This document shows positions 15,893 to 23,409 of a stretch of DNA of 23,409 nucleotides, piece after piece (position 1 is the first letter of the stretch; every line of letters begins with the position of its first letter). Position numbers and translations under genes: made by a program. This stretch comes from Chara braunii (taxonomy: Eukaryota > Streptophyta > Charophyceae > Charales > Characeae): the NCBI GenBank assembly GCA_003427395.1, contig BFEA01001343.1, forward strand, positions 1 to 23,409. The letters are read 5' to 3'. The notes under the pieces were generated by a model. That model was given only the letters and a program-made list of their open reading frames with translations. It was not told the DNA's origin and made no database searches.

Positions 15893-17600
15893 TTAGAGCG
15901 ACTCCTCAACTATGAGCACTGGTGATCTGCTCCTACACGCCCCTGATTAGGACCAAATAACTTCTTCTCTTTCGTTCCGTATGGCGTGTTGAGGGAAATA
16001 TTGCTCGAGAGTTGTAGGAGGAAAATCAAGCCACCCCAGTTTTGAAATGTTTCAGACAGTGATTGCAATCAGGGAGGTTTTCAAGCTGAAGCACACTTTG
16101 CACTAATTATACAGTTACGTAATGATCATACATTTTCAGGTGTCATTCGCGAAGCCCATACTCACTTCCAGACTGACAAATCTTGCTGCACTTCGATAAC
16201 AAGGTCAAATACAGCAGGGATCAAGGACCCGTCCAGGCTGACAGGCCTCGCTGCAGCGTTCTCAAAGTAGAGACCTGCTAAGACCTCCGATGGAATAGGA
16301 ACAAAAAAAAACATCTTTAAGGTACAGCAACTGGTGCATCACCCTTCCTTCTCTCGCCGTTGAAATCCCAAATACAGTTTGCGCTTAAAGTTACAAAGAA
16401 AACTTTAGTGACTTTCCCCGACTAAAACCCTTCACAGTAACAAGCTTAACATAGATGAGCTCAGGGGTTAATCCCCGTCGAGTAAGTACTTAACTAACAG
16501 GTAAGCTATCTCTCGAACCACAGATCGCTTCTTTCCCATCAATCAATTGAGCGGGAAGAGAAACAGAGTTTGAGGGATCACAATTGAGTTGTGTTTTGTT
16601 TCTCAGTTAATTCGTGCGACTCCCTCGGTTACTCTTTTTCTCTCCCTATGACATCACTCAACTTCAGCAACCAGTTACCAAGACGGCCAAGAAAAGAAAA
16701 TTATAACCACAAATTTTACAACAATCTTCACGATTACCTGCTTCATGAAGCAACGATCGGGGAAATAACCACTTACTAGCACTGTAACTTTAGTTCATGG
16801 AAGAGGCTCGAACTTACTTGTCAGGCCTCCATACCGAGCGTTTTAGACCTGTGTAGTGCTTGGGCATATCAGCTCATTCCCAATTCCTTTAAGCAAGGGT
16901 GACTCAAAATACAACCAGTGATCACCCTACTCATCTGCAACTACTGCTATCAACGACTCAACATCTCGCCCACACAGGCCTCACCAAAGAGAGGGGAATT
17001 GTGATTAAACTACGGCGTGAAGTTAAACGCAGAGCAAAGAACCATAGACAAACAGCTTATCCAACTCTGACACAAGTGACGTCAACTACAACCCTGAGTG
17101 AAGGTAGAGAAGGTTACATCAGCTATCAAGTCTCAACCCGCTTTCCCGCATTGCAAAACCCGCATTGATCGTGTGTCACTCTTCAGTCTCGGTCTCTCCT
17201 GCGAGTTCACTCACCACCGTAACTGACGAGTTGGAAGTGATGCATAGCGCTTAGCAGGTGAAAGCACTTCGAGTAGGTGACGATTGAAGCTGACTATGCT
17301 TGCCTGGCTCGTATTCCCCGTAGGTCCAAGGCTTTCTCCCCGATTGACTCCACTGCCGCTCTCGTTATCACCAGCACGTCGTGCGCAGATCGTACAGCAC
17401 ATCCCCTCCCCCGTCCAGCAGGTGTCAATTCTTCCTCTCAACTAACTCTTGACCGTGTCACGTCTCATCTGAGAGTATTTGTCACAGGCCGCCCACAATG
17501 GCATTATTGCTAGAGAGGGGCACGTACGTACAGCTCACACGTAGTGTCTGATGATCCCTGCAGCGCGGCCAAAACTTATAGTCACCCAGCAGGCTAGAGT
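15893..17600. other. No gene recognised; one weak direct repeat
   Basis: Mixed sequence with short ORFs of no recognisable content (16591-16779, 16899-17168). An imperfect direct repeat with words TCCAGRCTGACA and TTGCTGCA occurs near 16168 and again near 16231, about 63 bp apart. Confidence 0.4.
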
Positions 17601-17619
17601 GTCACGCAGGTGCAATGGC

Positions 17620-18310
17620 GCCTGATGTCAACAACAAATTCTCAAGTTCGCGCGTCCCTCTCAGCGTCTCGCCTGCACACGTTAACTCCTCTCCCCGCTC
17701 TCCAGAGCCTTACCACGCGTAGCGCGTGTCTCTCAGTAACTGCACTTGCCTCTCCTCTCGTCATTGACCCCTTGCACTCCCTTCTCGTGCCCGCCTACAC
17801 ATTCTCTGCGCAGCAGTCACTCATTAGCGCACATCCTCACTGTTCAATAGAGTCACCACCTCTCCACGCGTCCGTTTACCCAGCCCCTTTCTTTCGTTGA
17901 CCGCTCTCTCGCTCTTCTGGCTACGCCACCCGTCGCGCGTGTGCCTGTGCTACTACACTTGCCTCTCCGTCTCGGGTTTTGTAATGCTCACACTCTCTCC
18001 CCTTCCAGCTGACCGATGTCTTTCTCTCTTTTCGGGCCGTGCCACGTGTCAACCGTGTATCTATGTAGCTGCCCCGTGGCTCATTCCCCGTTCCTCAGAA
18101 CAACTACACATTGACCTCCAAATCTCTCTCAACAGGCTCTGCAGGCTCAAAAGTCCTGAGTGCGAACGTTGAGGCTATGGTTGACGTCAACAACATCTCT
18201 CGGGTCCGCACGTCCCTCCTTGCATCTCACCGCGTCCGCCCGCATGTTCATTTCTCTCTCTCTCTATCCGTTGACCCTTTTCGTGTACTCGTGCCACGGG
18301 ACTCGCCACG
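17620..18310. repeat. Degenerate direct duplication, about 560 bp apart
   Basis: A GAYGTCAACAACA word followed by CGCGTCCCTC or CACGTCCCTC, then C- and T-rich sequence, then TTGACCC and CTCGTGCC, occurs from 17626 and again from 18184 in the same order. Spacing within the two copies differs, so this is an old duplication. The intervening sequence contains more diverged related words. Confidence 0.5.
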
Positions 18311-18346
18311 TGCAGCCTCCTCACGCACCTCACCGTGCTCACCCCT

Positions 18347-18712
18347 TCAGACTTGTTTTTTCCCCCTGCTCTGCTTCTCACCCGTCCCGCGGCCTCTGGG
18401 CGCCAACTGCCGAGAGCTGGCCTCGGGTCCAGGCTCCACTGGCTTCACCGCCCGGTGGTGCCTCTTGATCTCGCCTGGTCTATTCCAGGACCTGAGATCC
18501 GTCTCCCGGTCTGCATCACTCAACTCGCTTTCCCCCCCTGAGTCCCTGTCCTGGTGGATTTGTTCCAAGTCTGCTGTGTCCATCGAGGTCTTAGTCTCGT
18601 GATAGGCCACCGTTATCCGTAGTCTTGCCGTCACTCCGTCCCGTCTGCAATGTCTCTCAGCCCGGTCTCTCGCCTCCGAAATCGCGTCCTGTAACTTCGA
18701 GTTAGTCCGCAT
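18347..18712 (-). CDS. Hypothetical ORF, low confidence
   Basis: A 121-codon frame starting at ATG 18710-18712. The translation is very hydrophilic (EARDRAERHCRRDGV, DLEQIHQDRDSGGESELSDADRETDLRSW) with a lysine- and arginine-rich C-terminus. It lies antisense to open + strand frames in a C- and T-rich region, so compositional bias may account for it. No domain recognised and no paralogue nearby. Confidence 0.22.
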   Translation of the reverse strand: MRTNSKLQDAISEARDRAERHCRRDGVTARLRITVAYHETKTSMDTADLEQIHQDRDSGGESELSDADRETDLRSWNRPGEIKRHHRAVKPVEPGPEASSRQLAPRGRGTGEKQSRGKKQV

Positions 18713-19589
18713 CTCCCCCCTCTCTTGCTCCCTCCACGTTGATCTTCATTACCACAACTCATATCCACCGTCGTAATTAAGTATAACGGTCATCCAGGGC
18801 CCTTCCCCAAACACAGGCTTCCAACGCGCCTGATGATACCAGTACCCGTGTCTATATCCATGCAACGCCATGGATTTCGCTCAAAATAGACAGCCTTGCC
18901 TCCAGGAATAGCCACCCCGGCTCGCGCAGACACCCACTACTTCTGACTTCTTGGTACCAAGCTAGCTGCGCCAGCACAACGAGGTAGCCAGCTGACGCCC
19001 CTTAACTGGCCGCCAGATAGCCAGCACTAGCGCTTCGTCCACACTCATACCCTGTGAGCGGGCGATGGCTAACCAGACTCAGTTCCGCCAGGAACAAGGG
19101 ATCTGAGCGAGCCATCACCACCCTACTCGCAGCACGATAGCATCACTCGCTTGCCGGGAGACCCAAGGGCTCCCTCTTTTATAGGACTTAGAAGAGCCGC
19201 GATCCCGGTGTGCTGAAGAAAATTCAAGTAATAGTTTAAAGTGTATATATATATATATAAAATAAAATACAAATATTCTCAAACAAGTTTCTTTTTGAAG
19301 AGTCAGATTTCGCAGCTCAACGGTCGTAGTACGGACTAGACCTCTTGCTACTGTCACCTTCAGGACTCCGCGACGCTACTACTAACCAACAACGGCGATG
19401 AGGCGATCCTATAACGGGACCCCAACCGCCTATTCCCTTCCTATTAAAAACTCCAAGATGCTACCCCTGATGGGTACCCCCGTCCGATGGCAAGGAGGGG
19501 GTTTATGACCCTCTGCACCGGGTGATATTCCTCCTACCAATGCGGCCGCGGGTCACCCTCCTTTGGGGGTCTTACCGCACCGCGTCTAC
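18713..19589. other. Spacer with (TA)n microsatellite
   Basis: No supportable gene. A (TA)8-like tract lies at 19244-19259. From about 19440 the sequence becomes GC-rich, with a GTCACCCTCCTTTGGGGGTC segment (19551-19570) that resembles GTCACCTCCCTTTGGTGGGC near 20778. Confidence 0.5.
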
Positions 19590-19721
19590 TCAGAGCTAGC
19601 CCACCGACAGTATACGTGGGGCTGGCTTACTTAGGTTGTGGGTCGCCAAGTCCGAAATACGAACCGTTGGCCTTCCCGTGAGATGACAGGAAAAGGAAGG
19701 CCACATCTGCGAACCAGTAAA

Positions 19722-19756
<35 letters not shown>
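19590..19756 (+). mobile_element. (TAA)n-ending module 1, possible non-LTR retroelement 3' end
   Basis: Contains CCGAAATACGAACC and GTTGGCCTTCCC, then a purine-rich stretch and CACATCTG, and ends in (TAA)n at 19723-19756. Module 2 (19940-20112) has the matching order CGAAGCCGGAATC, GTTGGCCTCCC, purine-rich stretch, GCATCTG, (TAA)n. A shared 3' sequence ending in a simple-repeat tail suits LINE or SINE 3' ends (inference). No reverse transcriptase is visible, and the poly-asparagine, poly-isoleucine and poly-leucine frames here are translations of the microsatellite. Confidence 0.4.
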
Positions 19757-19757
<1 letters not shown>

Positions 19758-19939
19758 GCAGTAATAGCAATAATAAGAATAACAAAAATAATAATAACTG
19801 TAGAACGAAAAAGGATAGCGCTTCGAATTTCCTCCACGTCACAGCTCTACCCGGATAGTGGTACCAATCCACATACAGGTCTAAAACACGACTGTATCTG
19901 CCACTTATCCCAGCTACATGGGTTCTACTGCATGGAGCG

Positions 19940-20059
19940 CAAATACTCAGGCCCGGTACATGGAATATACGAAGGGCCACAATACCGCCATCAAATCTCG
20001 AAGCCGGAATCGTTGGCCTCCCAACAAAACGACGAGGACCGAAAGAAAACCCGCATCTG

Positions 20060-20112
<53 letters not shown>
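19940..20112 (+). mobile_element. (TAA)n-ending module 2, related to module 1
   Basis: Shares the GTTGGCCTYCC core, the downstream purine-rich stretch and the CATCTG just before a (TAA)17-like tract (20061-20112) with module 1, at moderate identity. Two related 3' ends with the same tail within 400 bp suggest repeated insertion or a tandem arrangement. Confidence 0.4.
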
Positions 20113-21184
20113 CAGTAAACCAAGAATGAAAAGGAAATCATTACATCAGAGTGGCCTGAAGCCACTGGATTTTCCCTCAAACTAAAGCGAGTTCGAATTT
20201 TTGGCGTTTTTATCTTTCTTTTTCCTCTTTTCCTTTCCGACAAAAACTTTGTCTCATGCACCTAACCCATCACTTGCCTAGGGTGTGATCGACGCGCAGC
20301 AGAAAAGACAACACCGGTCTTCTCACCTCCGCGTCCCAGGGCGAACCTGGCGGCTACCACGGTCACAGGCCGGTTGTGCTCTCCTATACAGCAGGGCGCC
20401 GAGCCTGCGTGGACCAATGGAAAGCCCTGCGGCGCACCCTTTTGCTGAGGGCCGAAGCACCGGGGTCGGTCCGCGCTGAGGATAATCCAGGCACAAGACC
20501 TAAACAGCACGAGATGAGCCTAGGGATCAATCTGTCGCGGCAAGGGGCTGGCACTGAGCGGGGAACTGGTACACAATGGAGGGTCGGGACACCGTGCCCT
20601 CCGACAGTGGGACCCTTCCGGCCACGTCATGCAGGAGTTGGTTTAAACCCTTGTCGCGAATATACATGGAGCTTCCGCAAGCCGCTCCGGCCGAGTGCGC
20701 CAGCCATACCTCCCGCGAGCCCCTACGACAGGATAGGGTCTACGGGAGGCACGACTTACCTCCACCTTAGGGGAGCTGTCACCTCCCTTTGGTGGGCACG
20801 TCCCCGCCGAGCTACCAGTCCACAGTACGAAAGCTGATCAGTTGCAATCGCAGAGGTGGACGAGCCGAGGACGTTCTCGTTCGCTGTAGCATAGGGGGTA
20901 CGCGCGGCAGTACGCTTCTATCGGACCCGCACGAGAATCGACATCTTGGGGGGCTGAGGTCCCAAGCGCGACTCGTCGCCGGTCGACTAGGACGTATCCC
21001 ACTCACCACGCATACACCACACTACGAACACAAAAGTAAAACACACACACACACATCAAACAACGCGACAACACTCCTAGTCCCTTCAGCAGCCGTCCCA
21101 TAACTTTCCGATGCGGAAATCGGACAGGCGTCACGTGCGAGACTTAGTATAAAACCGCGCGGACGCAGGGCCTACTCATATCGA
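20113..21184. other. GC-rich block, no gene recognised, with (AC)n tract
   Basis: Many short frames on both strands, none with a recognisable domain. Composition and words such as GGGAGGCACGACTTACCTCC suggest part of an unknown repeat; the GTCACCTCCCTTTGGTGGGC segment parallels one at 19551-19570. A dinucleotide (AC)n tract is at 21041-21054. It is not rRNA as far as I can judge. Confidence 0.4.
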
Positions 21185-21411
21185 CTTGCAATGCAAGCGT
21201 ACGCAAGCAGTCGCAGTGATGCCGTACTATGTAGTACCCATACTCATGCGGGCCTCGTTAATCTCGAGGGTCGCGTTCGACACTTAAGTGTCGGCTGACA
21301 CGCGCCTTGAGGGTTAATCTCTCGACGTTGGACAACCGCCAAGCGAAGTTGAGAACCACACCCTCTTGTGCACCCTGCGGAGAGTGGGTGGTACACAGGT
21401 TCATACCTGTG
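21185..21411. repeat. Cluster of short perfect palindromes and hairpins
   Basis: Within 230 bp: CTTGCA-A-TGCAAG (21185-21197), GCGTACGC (21197-21204), GTACTA-TG-TAGTAC (21224-21237), a 16-bp palindrome CGACACTTAAGTGTCG (21278-21293), and CACAGGT-TCAT-ACCTGTG (21394-21411). No open frame is convincing here. The cluster could reflect a structured RNA or a transposon end; nothing identifies which. Confidence 0.6.
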
Positions 21412-21414
21412 GTG

Positions 21415-22340
21415 GCAATCGTCTCTTATTGCCCTTGAGACTAGCTCCAACATCTAGGGCCTAGAGGTAAGTCAAGGGGTTTGACTTAGACGGCTGCCAC
21501 GGACTACAACGTCCAACTATAGAACTCGAAAAAGCAAAGCATAAAAGGGGATATCCCTTTTCTCTCAAAAACAGAATTTGTTCAACCTTTATGCACGGTC
21601 ACAATAGGCCGCGCGACAACATTCTAGACATATGTATTTACATATATAGAGAGGATTATTAATATAGGACGATCACTTCTCACAGTCACAGCGGGCCTCC
21701 TCTCAGCCATATATATATGTATGTGAGCGCAGGCAGTCAATCAAAAGTCCGAATCACCAAACATACCTGCAATCACATCAAATATTCAACCAAACAGTCC
21801 ATGCACTACACGGGGTCAACTTCAACCATTCTCTGCACTCACACCCCTTGCTGTTAGCCATACAAGCCTCACTCTTGTGCAACTCCTCAAAATAAAATAC
21901 TCAGTACTTTCGTTAAATGGCCATTCAAATAAAGTCCGGGCGAAAACACAACAAAACAGTTCAAATCACAAGGCTAAAGCCTTTAGGTTGAGTGACAGGA
22001 GTGGATTGGAGTTGAGTCGTAAATCGATGACTCGACAACCGACTTGTTATCAATGATAACAGAAGGTGATCCTTGTAGGATCAAGCTGAATCCAGCCCAA
22101 ATCTTGAATCAATCGATCAAGAAGACCTGTAACACATGACAGGTCAATCCCCAAGTTAAATCCATAAGTTCATGGAGAGTAATCCCCATATTACGATCTC
22201 ACTCAAATTATCCTAATTAACTAAGGCTAAATCTACCTCTAAGCAAGTGCCCAGAGCAAGGTAGACCCTGGCAGAATCTCCTCTATAGAGAGTGGATTTC
22301 CTAGAATCGCGACCTGTCAAAATACAATCTATCTCATTTA
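21415..22340. other. AT-richer spacer, nothing recognised
   Basis: Composition shifts from GC-rich to AT-rich near 21500. Short AT tracts (for example near 21630-21660 and 21706-21720) and no supportable gene or tandem repeat. Confidence 0.4.
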
Positions 22341-22344
22341 AACT

Positions 22345-22715
22345 AAGAAAATTTCGGCAGCGCTTCCCGTAGAAAAAATGCCTTTCCAAAATTTATATCA
22401 GCCTGAATACGGAACCAGAAGTAGCCTTCAACTTTCCACAACCCAATTTTGTCTAACTCCCTCAATTAGCAAAAAATTGGGCAGCACTCCCTTTCGAAAA
22501 GTAGATTTTTCATATTTCTACTAAGCCATATATGAACTTCAGACAAGTTGAACTTTGAAAAGTAAAAAATTGACTAACTCCTTGGATTTGTAGAAATTTC
22601 GGCATCGCTTCCCGTAGAGAAACTAGCTTACCAAAATTTATATAAAGCCAAGTATTACAAAAGATTGCAGAAAATGCAAGAATCAATCTAAGTAAAAAAA
22701 CTATCACAGAAAATG
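22345..22715. repeat. Approximately 122-bp tandem repeat, three diverged copies
   Basis: The cores CGGCAGCGCTTCCCGTAGA (22355), GGGCAGCACTCCCTTTCGA (22479) and CGGCATCGCTTCCCGTAGA (22600) are spaced 124 and 121 bp apart. Each core is preceded by an A-rich stretch and, for copies 2 and 3, by CTAACTCC. Each is followed by a T-rich segment with AAATTTATAT or a diverged equivalent, then AGCC. The TTTCGGCAGC core resembles repeats I associate with plant retrotransposon-derived DNA (memory only). Confidence 0.75.
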
Positions 22716-22924
22716 CAGGAATTGAATCTAACTTCTATCGCTCTAGGACGTGGCGAGCCTCTAAAGCAACTACCTGTCAAACTGAAACTCAGACTAAGTA
22801 AAGGCCTCACTCAGCCACATGCAGACCAAACCACAATGGTAAGTACTCTCACCAACCCAAATCGACTTTGATAAACAATAGTTCATAGTCTTTTAATAAT
22901 TTATCCCTTTATACCCAGCTTACA

Positions 22925-23330
22925 TAGGGCATCGAGTTAGGTCATTCATCTTAGAAACAATACCAACTCTTTGCCTTACTTATACACAAACAGGTTGCAC
23001 AACTACTTCTCTCTTCTTTGGGCATATGACTAAGTCATTCGTCTTAGAAACAATCGTTAGTCGCCCTGAACTGTTTAGATAGCCAAGTTATATATAATTC
23101 TCTGAACTTAATCTTAAAAAATGAGCGTAGGACTGAGTCATTCGTCTTCGAAACAATGCTCATGATAAGGCTATTGTCAGACCATTCGTTTTAGAAACAA
23201 TGTTCAGCTAGCCTTGTTCTTATAAACATATAAATATAGAAATATAGAAAGTCACATTCCTTTGTTCACGTTATAGTCCTGTGGCCTCAAACTTAGACCA
23301 TTCATCTTAGAAACAATGTCTAGTCCTTTG
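22925..23330. repeat. Five-copy array of a conserved 19-nt core inside variable inverted arms
   Basis: The core CATTCRTCTTAGAAACAAT occurs at about 22943, 23036, 23139, 23183 and 23299, with only one or two changes between copies. Spacing is irregular (roughly 93, 103, 44 and 116 bp). Outside the core the copies differ, but in each the left and right flanks are complementary. Copy 1: GAGTT-A-GGT with ACCAACTC, then GGCA with TGCC. Copy 2: GACTAA with TTAGTC, then GGGC with GCCC. Copy 3: TGAG with CTCA, or ATGAGC with GCTCAT. Copy 4: AAGGCTA with TAGCCTT. Copy 5: AC-T-TAGAC with GTCTAGT. This is compatible with a conserved loop on covarying stems. Confidence 0.7.
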
Positions 23331-23409
23331 GTCTGAACCTCCCTCAGAATAAAACAATCCTTTGTGACAATATGCTTTCAGACAAACAAGAAACTGAAAC
23401 TGCCATTAT

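Noticed and set aside
19918-20118. Poly-asparagine ORF and the poly-isoleucine/leucine ORFs near 19.63-19.98 kb
   Set aside because: Direct translations of (TAA)n/(AAT)n microsatellites.
20285-20837. Several overlapping + strand ORFs in the GC-rich block
   Set aside because: All are short, open together in several frames because stop codons are rare in GC-rich DNA, and none shows a domain.

Overview
The window reads as a repeat-rich, intron-era eukaryotic nuclear genome, most likely of a plant or streptophyte alga. There are no bacterial-style operons, RNA genes or ribosomal sequences. Its centre is a decayed Ty3/gypsy LTR retrotransposon. Two polypurine-tract-like sites (about 1040-1080 and 2750-2790) resemble the junction between pol and 3' LTR of plant chromoviruses. 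A TTTCGGCAGC-type repeat near 22.4 kb also looks plant-like to me. Both plant assignments come from memory and are inference, not a database result; a fungal host cannot be excluded.

Layout. (1) 1-4.8 kb: strongly pyrimidine-rich on the + strand and packed with at least six unrelated minisatellites (unit lengths near 26, 37, 48-61, 59, 66 and 40 bp). It also holds a candidate LTR start with a TATA box (987-1043) and two copies of a polypurine tract next to a small hairpin. (2) 4.8-5.9 kb: minus-strand coding remnants downstream of pol, including a charged, internally repetitive 'third ORF' of unknown function. (3) 6.36-12.76 kb: the retroelement body on the minus strand, in the order gag, CCHC zinc knuckle, protease, reverse transcriptase, RNase H, integrase. 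Most catalytic signatures are visible (YIDD, DD35E, HHCC). The reading frame is broken by at least four in-frame stops and about seven frame changes, one of them caused by an exact-looking 44-bp tandem duplication, so this is a dead copy. (4) 12.98-14.8 kb: three minus-strand ORFs of unknown function, an undamaged 220-codon ORF and two small ORFs that appear homologous to each other, separated by degenerate CTGATT-like repeats. (5) 14.8-19.4 kb: no convincing genes; one doubtful ORF (18.35-18.71 kb) and degenerate duplications. (6) 19.4-21.4 kb: GC-rich blocks with two related modules that each end in a (TAA)n tract, suggestive of non-LTR retroelement 3' ends, then a cluster of palindromes. 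(7) 21.5-23.4 kb: AT-richer sequence with a three-copy 122-bp repeat and a five-copy array in which a conserved 19-nt core is enclosed by arms that differ between copies but remain self-complementary.

Nothing here forms an active pathway. The most unusual signals are the covarying hairpin array at the right end, the unexplained third ORF of the retroelement, the small ORF pair at 13.85-14.76 kb, and the unusual number of different minisatellites downstream of pol.
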